Assembly (NCBI GenBank): GCA_938004075.1
Contig: CALKWP010000063.1
Coordinates: 1 to 15,078, forward strand
Direction: 5' to 3'
Origin: an uncultured Methanomassiliicoccales archaeon
Lineage (GTDB): Archaea > Thermoplasmatota > Thermoplasmata > SG8-5
Length of the DNA: 15,078 nucleotides
The notes under the pieces were generated by a model. It searched no databases. It was not told the origin of the DNA and was given only the letters and a program-made list of their open reading frames with translations. Both the position numbers and the translations under genes were made by a program. Shown piece by piece: positions 7,059-14,417 of this stretch (within the stretch, counting starts at the first letter, position 1; each line of letters starts with the position of its first letter).

Positions 7059-7721
7059 ATGGATTCCCAGACCGTTGCCAGAGGCGAGGTTGTCGCTGAA
7101 AGGGCCATGCCAAAGGAGACGAACCGGCTCGATAATTTCCTGTACCTGATCATGGGGGAAGCATCGCTCGCGAATCTCATCGTAATGCTTTTCGCGATTT
7201 CATTCTTCGCGGCAACCCCAATAGCCATGCTGATGCTCTTCGGCGCCTACAGCGGTGGAATGAGATGGCTCATCACCCTGGGAATGGTTGCAGTGATGGG
7301 TTTCGTGGCGATATTCCTCATGAAGCGCGGCGTCGAGAGAAGGCGCGAGCTTTCAGAAGCTGGCGGCCCAAGGACCGAGTTCAGGGGAGAGATGACATCA
7401 CTCACGGAAGCCATGGCACGCGCGGAATCAGGCTACTCATACAGCCAGCAAACGCTCAGGGAAAGGTTGTGCGAGGACATACTGAATAAATTGTCAGTCA
7501 TACGGGACCTGGACATCGAACGGATGAATGCCATGCTCGATGCCGGGGATGCGGAATTCGTGGGAGATGAAACGGTTGCCAGGTTCCTTCTGGAGAACCG
7601 GCGCGGCACCAAGGGCTGGGATGACACCCAGTACCAGACTAAGGGCAAATCGGCGGAACGCGGAAAGAAATTCATGTCAGAGATAGACGAGATACTGAAA
7701 AGAACGGAGGCGATTGTGTGA
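7059..7721 (+). CDS. Two-helix membrane protein of the MoxR operon, function unknown
   Basis: I do not recognise this 220-residue protein securely. It has a charged N-terminus, two membrane helices (about 36-63 and 66-88), an Arg-rich border (KRGVERRRE, 89-97) and a cytosolic helical domain. That domain contains RERLCEDI (134-141) and GDETVARFLLENRRG (169-183), a layout that recalls small membrane proteins in haloarchaeal MoxR/DUF58 operons (such as DUF7269), but that comparison is from memory. A CAGGAGG site 8 nt ahead of the ATG supports the start. The ATG directly follows the DUF4129 stop, and the gene's own stop overlaps the GTG of the MoxR gene by 4 nt, so it is a translationally coupled part of the operon. 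Confidence 0.75.
   Translation: MDSQTVARGEVVAERAMPKETNRLDNFLYLIMGEASLANLIVMLFAISFFAATPIAMLMLFGAYSGGMRWLITLGMVAVMGFVAIFLMKRGVERRRELSEAGGPRTEFRGEMTSLTEAMARAESGYSYSQQTLRERLCEDILNKLSVIRDLDIERMNAMLDAGDAEFVGDETVARFLLENRRGTKGWDDTQYQTKGKSAERGKKFMSEIDEILKRTEAIV
7706..7710 (+). promoter_or_regulatory. Ribosome binding site that supports the GTG start of the MoxR gene
   Basis: GGAGG lies 7 nt before the GTG at 7718. A second weaker site (GAGGA) lies 7 nt before an in-frame ATG at 7739, so two starts eight codons apart are possible. Confidence 0.5.
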
Positions 7722-8671
7722 AAATAGAGGAAGTGGCAATGAACTGCAAAGGCATAAGGACAGAGGTGGCCAAGGCCATCGTGGAGAAAGACGGCGTCAT
7801 CGAACAGCTGATGCTTGCGTTCCTTGCAGGCGGCCATGTCCTTTTCGAGGATTACCCGGGGCTTGCAAAAACCCTGATGGCCAACTCATTCTCCAGGGCC
7901 ATCGGCTGTGATTTCAAGAGGGTTCAGTTCACGCCGGACCTGCTTCCGGCGGACATAACCGGCACATTCATCCTGAACCGTTCCACGAGCCAGTTCGAAC
8001 TGCGCAAAGGCCCGATATTCACAAACGTGCTGCTGGCTGACGAGATTAACCGTGCCCCGCCAAAGACCCAGAGCGCTCTTCTGGAAGCCATGCAGGAATT
8101 CCAGGTGACGCTTGAAGGCGAAACGCACAAACTCCCTGGCCCGTTCATGGTCATCGCCACCCAGAACCCAATCGAGTATGAAGGCACATACCCTCTCCCC
8201 GAAGCCCAGATTGACCGATTTCTGATGCGGCTGAGCATCGGATACCCGACAGCAAAGGGCGAGGCCGAGATTCTGAAGCGCAGGCGAGCCAGGAAGAAGG
8301 ACGAGGTGACTCTGAACAGCATATCCTCTCCCGCGAAGATTCTCGAGATGCAACGAGCCATCGAGGATGTTCATGTGGATGCTGACATCGAGAATTACAT
8401 CGTGTCCATAGTCCAGGAGACCAGGAAGCACGGCCAGGTGGAGGTCGGCGCCAGCCCCAGGGGCTCGCTTGCCGTCATGAAATTGTCGCAGGCCAGGGCC
8501 GCGCTTTACGGAAGGGATTACGTGCTTCCGGATGACATCAAATCGGTTGCGGAGCCAGCGCTGGCTCACCGGCTCATCCTGAAGCCGGACCCGTGGATAA
8601 AGGGCATAAAGCCCCGCGTCATAATTGACAAAGTGCTCACCACGGTTCCGGTGCCCAAGGCCCGTTCCTGA
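7718..8671 (+). CDS. MoxR-family AAA+ ATPase
   Basis: A 317-residue AAA+ ATPase of the MoxR group, cytoplasmic, probably a chaperone that uses ATP to remodel or insert cofactors into partner proteins, often ones with von Willebrand A-like domains such as DUF58. The Walker A motif is EDYPGLAKT (44-52), Walker B is LLADEINRAPPKTQ (105-118), sensor 1 is ATQNPIE (147-153), and an arginine-finger region follows in EAQIDRFLMR (162-171). A C-terminal helical lid domain fills the rest. The first Gly of the usual GxPG loop is Asp, which I recall from other archaeal members. GTG at 7718 overlaps the previous stop and has a GGAGG site; ATG at 7739 is an alternative. The DUF58 gene follows 9 bp later. 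Confidence 0.93.
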   Translation: MKIEEVAMNCKGIRTEVAKAIVEKDGVIEQLMLAFLAGGHVLFEDYPGLAKTLMANSFSRAIGCDFKRVQFTPDLLPADITGTFILNRSTSQFELRKGPIFTNVLLADEINRAPPKTQSALLEAMQEFQVTLEGETHKLPGPFMVIATQNPIEYEGTYPLPEAQIDRFLMRLSIGYPTAKGEAEILKRRRARKKDEVTLNSISSPAKILEMQRAIEDVHVDADIENYIVSIVQETRKHGQVEVGASPRGSLAVMKLSQARAALYGRDYVLPDDIKSVAEPALAHRLILKPDPWIKGIKPRVIIDKVLTTVPVPKARS

Positions 8672-8680
8672 GGAGGCCGG

Positions 8681-9952
8681 ATGCGCTCTCCCCGGGGATT
8701 CTGGCTGGCCACTGCGGCAATATCCTGCATCATGGCCGGAATCTTCATGGCCAGCGGCGCAATGGTCGCACTATCGCTGCCCATCGTTGCATATTTAGGT
8801 GTCATGGCCCTGGTGCTGGACAGCGGCAAAGCGGACCTTGAAATCGTGAGGGAAATATCAGACACCCGCATCATGGCCGGTGATACGGTTGATGTTAAAA
8901 TCACCGCGCGAAACCGCGGCCCGAGGCTTGAACTGGTAGAAATCACGGACAACATACCGGATTACCTTGTGGTGAGCAAGGGGAACCGCATCGCGTTGAT
9001 GAGCCTGGATGAAGGGGAAGAGCAATCTTTCTCTTACACGGTTAGATGCCCGCTGCGCGGCAGGTACATTCTGGATAATATGGCGATAGAAATCATGGAT
9101 GCTGGCCGCCTACACCTGACCCGGGAAACGTTCAAGGAGAGATCTGAATTCTCCGTGGTCGCAACAGTCGAGCCCACGAGAGGCGCCCGCATCGCCCCCA
9201 GGAAGACAAGGAACTGGGTCGGTATGATAAAATCCCGCCGCGTGGGCATCGGCACCGAATTTTACGGCTTGAGGGATTATGTCTCCGGCGACGAGATGAG
9301 AAAGATAAACTGGAAGGCATCATCGCGCTCTGACAGCCTGCTCACCAACGAGTTCGAGGGGGAATGCTCCGGCGATGCAACGCTGATACTTGACGCCCGG
9401 CTGGAAGCAAACGTTGGGCTGATAGAGACATGCGCCGTTGAACATGGGGTAAGAGCGGCATCAACAATCGCCTCCCAGATACTGAAAGACAAGAACCGTG
9501 TGGGCCTCATCGTACTGAGGGACATCATTGATGAGGTGTACCCGGCATTCGGGAAGCGCCAGTTCTACAAATTGAGCGAGCATCTGCTGGATGTCAAGCC
9601 GCTCGGCCTTCTCCCGTTCGAGAATGTGGGATGGATGGTCACCAGCTATTTCCCGCTTGAGTCCCAGATAATCGTGATCAGCGCTCTTACCGACCGGGAA
9701 ATAATCACAACCATCGGGGACCTTTGCGCCCGCGGATACGATGTGGTGGTGATATCGCCATCCCCGGTCAAGCTCGAATCCTGCCTGGTGGATGATTCCC
9801 CGGCCAAGAGAATGGCATCGCGATTGTTGGAGTTGGAAAGGGATAATCTAATCTCCGAACTGGGAAAGTACGCCAGGATTGTGGACTGGGACCCGGACGA
9901 CCCGCTGGCCAAGGCATTGAGGGGGGTGAGCGCGTCGCAGAACAGGAGGTGA
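8681..9952 (+). CDS. DUF58 protein with N-terminal membrane anchor
   Basis: This 423-residue protein starts with two membrane helices (about 8-27 and 29-47), followed by a beta-rich region (about 52-165) and the DUF58 core, GTEFYGLRDYVSGDEMRKIN at 191-210 with WKASSR after it. The region after the core (LILDARLEA, about 235-243) corresponds to the vWA-like fold found downstream of DUF58, but the metal-site DxSxS is not kept (DARLE), so metal-dependent adhesion is doubtful. DUF58 proteins are regular partners of MoxR ATPases. An AGGAGG site lies 4 nt before the ATG. The stop overlaps the start region of the last operon gene. The partner or client is not identifiable from the sequence. Confidence 0.88.
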   Translation: MRSPRGFWLATAAISCIMAGIFMASGAMVALSLPIVAYLGVMALVLDSGKADLEIVREISDTRIMAGDTVDVKITARNRGPRLELVEITDNIPDYLVVSKGNRIALMSLDEGEEQSFSYTVRCPLRGRYILDNMAIEIMDAGRLHLTRETFKERSEFSVVATVEPTRGARIAPRKTRNWVGMIKSRRVGIGTEFYGLRDYVSGDEMRKINWKASSRSDSLLTNEFEGECSGDATLILDARLEANVGLIETCAVEHGVRAASTIASQILKDKNRVGLIVLRDIIDEVYPAFGKRQFYKLSEHLLDVKPLGLLPFENVGWMVTSYFPLESQIIVISALTDREIITTIGDLCARGYDVVVISPSPVKLESCLVDDSPAKRMASRLLELERDNLISELGKYARIVDWDPDDPLAKALRGVSASQNRR

Positions 9953-10542
9953 TGCGCGAGCGCATCAATTATTTGCAAGTCATTCCGTTGATGCTGCTGG
10001 CCGCACTCACAGCCTGGCATTTCTACTCATACCTGACAACAGATGCGCTCGGCGGAATTCTCCAGCATGCTGGTTTCCTGGCTCTGGCATTCGCATTGGC
10101 GCTCGCCTCGCTGTTGTTCAGGAACCGGGACAAGGAATTCGCCAGATACCTCGAAAGCATCATCGCCCCGGCCAGGACCCAGCTCCTGGGCATCGCCTGC
10201 TTCATAATCGGCGGCTTGCATTTCGTGACCGTTTCAGAGGAACCGGTATTCATGAAAATGGGTTACATGGTTCTGCTGCTTGGATTCTTCGAGACCGCGG
10301 GAATGGCGAATCGGTTCCTGCCAGCAATGTCCGGCGACGCCAGCCCGGTGACCGGCGGCACGGTGAAGCGGATTCTCGTGACTCAAATGGGAATGCTGGG
10401 GCTGGTTTTCGTTCTCTCGATAGCCCTGCTCTATCTCTCGCTCATGGTGGTGATGGGCTTCACGGACACATTCACGGTGGCATTGCTGGCCGCCGTGATG
10501 ATAATGGCGCTGGCGTTTATGACGATGGTGCGGAACCTGTGA
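9952..10542 (+). CDS. Polytopic membrane protein ending the MoxR/DUF58 operon
   Basis: I do not recognise the family. The 196-residue product is almost entirely membrane helices, about six (roughly residues 8-28, 36-56, 76-94, 101-120, 141-168 and 172-192), with short charged loops such as RNRDKEFARYLES (57-69). The ATG at 9952 overlaps the last base of the DUF58 stop codon; a full AGGAGGTG Shine-Dalgarno string sits unusually close to it (2 nt after AGGAGG), and GTG at 9949 is an in-frame alternative. Position as the last gene of the operon suggests a membrane partner of the MoxR/DUF58 system. It converges on the PNPase gene with 9 bp between the stops, leaving no room for separate terminators. 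Confidence 0.75.
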   Translation: MRERINYLQVIPLMLLAALTAWHFYSYLTTDALGGILQHAGFLALAFALALASLLFRNRDKEFARYLESIIAPARTQLLGIACFIIGGLHFVTVSEEPVFMKMGYMVLLLGFFETAGMANRFLPAMSGDASPVTGGTVKRILVTQMGMLGLVFVLSIALLYLSLMVVMGFTDTFTVALLAAVMIMALAFMTMVRNL

Positions 10543-10551
10543 GTTGAACGA

Positions 10552-12981
10552 TCAATCGTCCTGCGGCTCGGACTCGTCCGACTTTTTCTCGGCCTTGCGC
10601 TTCTCCAGGGCCTCCAGGCGCTCATCCTTGCGCTCGCCCGCGTAACCATCGCGGCTCGCGTCCCTGTTCTCGTCGCGCGGGCGCTTTTCCCTGGGCGCCC
10701 TGTCGCCGCTCCTGCGGTCGTCTCTGTCCCTGGGCCTGCGGTCGCGATCTCCGCCGCGCCTGTCACCGCTGCGGCGGTCCCTGTCGCCGTCTCTTGTTCT
10801 GGGGCGGCGCTCGGGTTCCACATAACCTTCCGGCTTTGGCAGAAGCGCCTTCATGGACACATCCACCTTTCCGTTCTCTATCTTGATGACCTTCACGCGG
10901 AGCTTGTCTCCCAGGTTGACGCGGTCAGTGACGTTCTCCACGCGTGCCCATTCTATCTCGGACACGTGCAGCATTCCATCCTGGCCGGGAGTAAGGTTCA
11001 CGAATGCGCCGAACGGCATTATTTTTACCACTTCAGCTTCCTCGAATATCTCATCAACCTCGACGACCCTAACCGTTTCGAGAATCCTCTTCTCGGCTAT
11101 CTTGCCCTTCTCGACATCGTTCGTGGTTATCATGACCATTCCGTCGTCGTTGATGTCAATCTTCAGGTCAAGCTCTTCGGTTATCGCCCGTATCTTCTTT
11201 CCACCGGGTCCGATGACATCGCCTATCTTCTGGGGGTCAATCATGAAGCTGATTATCCTCGGCGCATACGGGCTCAGTTCCTTCCTGGGCTCGGGTATTG
11301 CCGCGACCAGGCAGTCTATGACCTCGTTTATGGCCTTTCTCATCTGGGGGAATACCGCGTGTATCATCTCCCTGGTAAGCCCGCTGGTCTTCGTGTCCAT
11401 CTGGATGGCTGTTATGCCGTCCCGGGTCCCGGTGAACTTGAAGTCCATGCCGCCCGGTCCGTCTTCCAGGTCCTGGATGTCAGTGATGATCTTCCATTTC
11501 CCGTTGTAGCTGGCAATGCCCATGGCAATCCCGCCGACCGGCTTCTTTATCGGAACGCCAGCGTCCATGAGAGCCAGTGTCGAGCCGCAGGTGGAGCCCA
11601 TCGAAGATGAGCCGTTGGAGCCCATTGTCTCGGAAACCACGCGAATCGTGTAAGGGAATTCAATATCCGGAGGCAGAACTGGCAGCAGGGCTTTCTCAGC
11701 CAGTGCGCCGTGGCCTATCTCGCGCCTTCCGGCGCCCCTGAGCATCTTCACCTCTCCGACCGAGTACGGCAGGAAATTGTAGTGGTGGAAGTATTTCTTG
11801 CTGCTGTCGCTCTCCATTGTCTCCACTGACTGCTCGTCGAACGGAGCGCCCAGTGTCACAAGTGTGAGTATCTGTGTTTCGCCCCTCTCGAAAAGGCCGC
11901 TTCCGTGCGTCCTGGGTATGAGGCCTACCTCGGCTGAAAGCGGCCTTATCTGATCTAGCTTCCTGCCATCGACCCTCTTGTCTTTTTCGATTATGGCAAT
12001 GGTGACCTGCTCCTCGATGAATTCGTAGAAGAACGATTTCAGAACGGATTTGAGATGCTTTTCTGCCTCGGTCTCTCCGCCCTTCTCCTCGACGAATCTG
12101 GGTTTGAACTGCTCGACGAGCTGTTTCTCCAGTCCCTTGAGTATTTCCTTCCGCTCGCCCTTGGAGCCCTTGGGTGTGTTGAAAAGGTACTTGTCCAGGT
12201 GCGGGATTGCGGCTGCCTTCAGCTCTTCAATCAATTCTGCATTTTCTGGCTTTGCACTGCTTCTGAAAGTGAGTTCCGCATCAGTGAGTTTGGGCTTGCC
12301 GATGTCCTTGCGGATCATGTCCACGAACTCGGCAATGGGCCCCATGGTCTCCATTGCGGTGTCGAAGGCCTGCTTCATCATCTCATCAGCAAGTTCTTGA
12401 GCGTCGCACTCGACCATGGTCACGCGCTTTCCGTCGCCCATGACGATTAATTGCAGCTCGGAATGCTCCATCTCCTCAATTGTTGGGTTTATGATGGGGA
12501 ATCCGCCACTCATTCCAAGCCTGACGCAGCCCAGCGGCCCGTCGAACGGTATCTCGGATATGTGAACCGCTATGCACGCTGCCAGCATGGCAACGATGTC
12601 CGGTCGGTTCTCGTGGTCCAAGCTCAGTGGAAGGCAAATGACCTGCACCTCGTTCCTCATGTTCTGGGGGAACATGGGGCGAAGCCCCCTGTCAATCATT
12701 CTGCCGATTAGAACAGCTTCATTGGACGGCCTGCCCTCTCTCTTGGAGAACCTGGGTCCCTTGATCCTGCCTGCTGCGGCATATCTCTCCTCGTAGTCGA
12801 CCATGAGCGGGAAGAAATCGATGTCCCTCGCTTCCTTGGATATCATGGCCGTAGCCATGATTACTGTCTCTCCCATCTGCACTGTGACTGCGGCAGACGC
12901 TTGCTTTGCCAGACGGCCCGTTTCTACGATAATTTTCTTTCCGTCTATCTCTGTTTCATATCTCTTGACGTTCTTTTCCAT
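10552..12981 (-). CDS. pnp: Polynucleotide phosphorylase (bacterial-type PNPase)
   Basis: An 809-residue 3'-5' exoribonuclease that degrades RNA with phosphate to nucleoside diphosphates and can also add tails. It has the complete bacterial order: RNase PH domain 1 (about 10-145; FSKREGRPSNEA at 78-89 and RMIDRGLRPMFP at 94-105), a helical linker domain (about 240-325), catalytic RNase PH domain 2 (about 335-555; RTHGSGLFERGETQ at 357-370, SNGSSSMGS at 455-463), KH (about 572-632; GPGG loop 591-594) and S1 (about 645-711). Asp507, Asp513 and Lys515 in EDGPGGMDFK match the E. coli metal-site residues D486, D492 and K494; the adjacent GDMD Asp is Gly511. A long Arg/Asp-rich tail (about 724-785) and an acidic end follow. 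PNPase is unexpected in archaea, but the flanking genes and the upstream TATA-like boxes are archaeal. Confidence 0.97.
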   Translation of the reverse strand: MEKNVKRYETEIDGKKIIVETGRLAKQASAAVTVQMGETVIMATAMISKEARDIDFFPLMVDYEERYAAAGRIKGPRFSKREGRPSNEAVLIGRMIDRGLRPMFPQNMRNEVQVICLPLSLDHENRPDIVAMLAACIAVHISEIPFDGPLGCVRLGMSGGFPIINPTIEEMEHSELQLIVMGDGKRVTMVECDAQELADEMMKQAFDTAMETMGPIAEFVDMIRKDIGKPKLTDAELTFRSSAKPENAELIEELKAAAIPHLDKYLFNTPKGSKGERKEILKGLEKQLVEQFKPRFVEEKGGETEAEKHLKSVLKSFFYEFIEEQVTIAIIEKDKRVDGRKLDQIRPLSAEVGLIPRTHGSGLFERGETQILTLVTLGAPFDEQSVETMESDSSKKYFHHYNFLPYSVGEVKMLRGAGRREIGHGALAEKALLPVLPPDIEFPYTIRVVSETMGSNGSSSMGSTCGSTLALMDAGVPIKKPVGGIAMGIASYNGKWKIITDIQDLEDGPGGMDFKFTGTRDGITAIQMDTKTSGLTREMIHAVFPQMRKAINEVIDCLVAAIPEPRKELSPYAPRIISFMIDPQKIGDVIGPGGKKIRAITEELDLKIDINDDGMVMITTNDVEKGKIAEKRILETVRVVEVDEIFEEAEVVKIMPFGAFVNLTPGQDGMLHVSEIEWARVENVTDRVNLGDKLRVKVIKIENGKVDVSMKALLPKPEGYVEPERRPRTRDGDRDRRSGDRRGGDRDRRPRDRDDRRSGDRAPREKRPRDENRDASRDGYAGERKDERLEALEKRKAEKKSDESEPQDD

Positions 12982-12984
12982 GTT

Positions 12985-13038
12985 ATCACCTTGATATTAT
13001 CTTGTATTATATAATGTCTATACGTACCTATATTAAGA
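12985..13038 (-). promoter_or_regulatory. Promoter region and ribosome binding site for PNPase
   Basis: The minus strand upstream of the ATG at 12981 reads GGTGAT followed by AAC, a short-spaced Shine-Dalgarno-like site. Two TATA-like strings lie further up: attatataat, centred near 13010 (start about 3 nt before the gene), and cttaatatagg, centred near 13033 (leader about 26 nt, including the GGTGAT site). The region is strikingly AT-rich in an otherwise GC-balanced window. Confidence 0.5.
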
Positions 13039-13049
13039 GAAAATCTCTT
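13035..13049 (-). terminator. Small hairpin after the aminotransferase gene
   Basis: AAGAGA and TCTCTT form a perfect 6-bp stem with a 3-nt loop just after the aminotransferase stop on the minus strand. It may end or attenuate that transcript before PNPase, and it adjoins the upstream PNPase TATA-like box. Weak stem, so only a possibility. Confidence 0.35.
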
Positions 13050-13055
13050 GTTCAC

Positions 13056-14204
13056 TCATTTCTTCCTGGGTATTCCTGCAGCAACTTTCTCCACAATGTC
13101 CATTCCCTTCTCGATGTTCTCCAGCGAGTTGGCGAAAGAGAACCTGAGATGCCCCTCGCCGCCCTTGCCGAAAGCTGAACCCGGGGCGCAAATCACACCG
13201 GCCTTGACAAGTTCCAAAGCGAAATCCTCGCTCGATATGGCATGATCGAATGATGGGAATACGTAAAACGCGCCTTTCGGCTTCAGGCAACTGAAGCCAG
13301 GGAGGTCATTACATCTCTTCACAATTGCATCGCGCCTCTTTCTAAGGATATCTACTCTTTCCTGGATCTTGTTCGTCGGTGCGCTCATCACATCGTATAT
13401 CGCTTTCTGCAGCGGAGTAGGCGGGCAGGCGATGTTGTAGTACTGTATCTTCGCCAGCTGGTTCACCATGTACTTGGACGATGCCATGTATCCCAGCCTC
13501 CAACCGGTCACCGCGTATGTCTTGGAGAATGAGTTTATGTAAACCACGTTATCGTAGTCCTGGTTAAGCATGGAGTGGTGCTGCCCCTCGAATATTATCT
13601 CGTCATAAACCTCGTCGGAGATTATGGCCAGTTCATTGTCTATGGCAATGTCCCTGATTGCTTTGATATTCTCCGAGTTCATGACCCCGCCAGTGGGGTT
13701 GTTGGGCGAGTTCACGATTATTGCCTTCGTGCGGGGCGTGATGAGCTCCTGTATCTCATCCGGGTTCGGCTGGAAATCGTTCTCGAATTTCAAAGAATAT
13801 CTCAGGGGAGTGGCGCCGCACATTATCGTGTGTGGCTGATATATCACAAATCCCGGGTCCGGCGTCAGCACCTCATCCCCGTGGTCGAACAGCGTCATGG
13901 CTGTGACAAGCAACCCCTGGGTTCCCCCGGCGGTGATGATGATATTATCCATGTCCACATCAGGCCGGTATCTTGTCAGCCTGTCGGCAAGTATCTTCCT
14001 GAGCTCGGGAATCCCCTTGGTGGGGCCGTACCTGTTGAACCCGGACTTTACCGCATTCGCAAGCGCATTCATTGCCAGGTCGGATGGCTGGAAGTCAAGC
14101 TCGCCCAGTCCCAGATTAACTGAGTCCGGACCGGCCATCTCGAACATCTTGCGTATGCCTGATATCTGAAGCCTTTTCGCCCTGTTTGAGAACCAATCTC
14201 GCAT
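13056..14204 (-). CDS. PLP-dependent aminotransferase, class I (aspartate/aromatic-type)
   Basis: A cytoplasmic PLP enzyme that moves amino groups between amino acids and 2-oxo acids. From the ATG at 14204 it has 382 residues, normal for archaeal class I enzymes. Visible residues are YGPTKG (59-64), the cofactor Asn in NSPNNPTG (165-172, N169), SDEVY (196-200, D197 and Y200), the Schiff-base Lys in SFSKTYAVTGWRLGY (K228), and the substrate-carboxylate Arg in HLRFSFA (R354). The substrate (aspartate, alanine, aromatic) cannot be fixed from these motifs. An upstream in-frame ATG at 14258 would add 18 residues; 14204 is preferred because family members begin shortly before RAKRLQISGIRK and because a taataaaa box lies about 27 bp ahead of it, which would make it leaderless. 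PNPase follows 74 bp downstream on the same strand. Confidence 0.9.
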   Translation of the reverse strand: MRDWFSNRAKRLQISGIRKMFEMAGPDSVNLGLGELDFQPSDLAMNALANAVKSGFNRYGPTKGIPELRKILADRLTRYRPDVDMDNIIITAGGTQGLLVTAMTLFDHGDEVLTPDPGFVIYQPHTIMCGATPLRYSLKFENDFQPNPDEIQELITPRTKAIIVNSPNNPTGGVMNSENIKAIRDIAIDNELAIISDEVYDEIIFEGQHHSMLNQDYDNVVYINSFSKTYAVTGWRLGYMASSKYMVNQLAKIQYYNIACPPTPLQKAIYDVMSAPTNKIQERVDILRKRRDAIVKRCNDLPGFSCLKPKGAFYVFPSFDHAISSEDFALELVKAGVICAPGSAFGKGGEGHLRFSFANSLENIEKGMDIVEKVAAGIPRKK

Positions 14205-14225
14205 TGATGCGGGGAAATGCCCGCC

Positions 14226-14236
14226 TTTTATTAATG
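14226..14236 (-). promoter_or_regulatory. Possible TATA box for the aminotransferase
   Basis: On the minus strand attaataaaag is centred about 27 bp ahead of the ATG at 14204, the archaeal TATA-to-start distance, implying a leaderless message. If the longer start at 14258 is the real one, this string is coding instead. Confidence 0.4.
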
Positions 14237-14304
14237 CTTCGGTAATAACAGAGCGCATCTTGCAGCATAAAAACGAAAAAAACAGTTACAATCTGTTAAA
14301 CAAA

Positions 14305-14312
14305 CTATTTAT
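14305..14312 (+). promoter_or_regulatory. TATA box for the fluoride riboswitch-crcB transcript
   Basis: ctatttat is centred about 26 bp ahead of position 14335, the first G of the aptamer. Transcription would therefore begin at or near the first base of the riboswitch, with nothing between promoter and aptamer. Confidence 0.55.
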
Positions 14313-14334
14313 CCATCTTCACAATGCTCGATTT

Positions 14335-14381
14335 GGCGATGGAGTCCGCCAGAACCGCCCGCACGAGCTGATGACCCCTAT
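14335..14381 (+). ncRNA. Fluoride riboswitch (crcB motif aptamer)
   Basis: The segment matches the fluoride riboswitch layout: GGCGATGGAGTC followed by CGCC, which pairs with the opening GGCG (14335-14338 with 14347-14350); then AACCGCCC, a short hairpin, and the conserved GCTGATGACCCCTA (14367-14380). The loop GGAGTC (14341-14346) pairs with GACCCC (14373-14378) as the expected pseudoknot, with one A-C mismatch. The second hairpin GCCC/GAGC also has one C-A mismatch. It lies directly ahead of a CrcB/Fluc fluoride channel gene, the standard target. It would sense fluoride in the cytoplasm and raise channel expression. Compared from memory with the Thermotoga petrophila aptamer; not searched with a covariance model. 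Confidence 0.85.
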
Positions 14382-14404
14382 TTCTGAATCGTGCAAAGCA
14401 ATGA

Positions 14405-14409
14405 AGGAG
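14405..14409 (+). promoter_or_regulatory. Ribosome binding site that decides the crcB start
   Basis: AGGAG lies 8 nt before the ATG at 14418, supporting this start over the in-frame GTG at 14391. It is partly complementary to CCCCT in the aptamer (14375-14379), with one A-C mismatch. Confidence 0.6.
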
Positions 14410-14417
14410 AATTTGAA

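Noticed and set aside
7886..8569. 227-codon open frame on the minus strand inside the MoxR gene
   Set aside because: It lies wholly opposite a gene with intact AAA+ motifs, has no ribosome site and reads as low-complexity His/Arg/Leu-rich sequence, typical of antisense shadows.
10596..10812. DNA repeat array or CRISPR-like repeats in the PNPase 3' region
   Set aside because: The repetition comes from codons of the Arg/Asp/Gly-rich tail; units are short, imperfect and in frame, with no spacers.
10966..11610. 214-codon plus-strand open frame within PNPase
   Set aside because: Opposite the KH/S1 and catalytic regions of a conserved gene; no domain or start signal seen.
14281..14297. AACAG-(7)-CTGTT inverted repeat between aminotransferase and crcB as an operator
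   Set aside because: Arms of only 5 bp with a 7-nt spacer are expected by chance in AT-rich intergenic DNA; fluoride control is already explained by the riboswitch.
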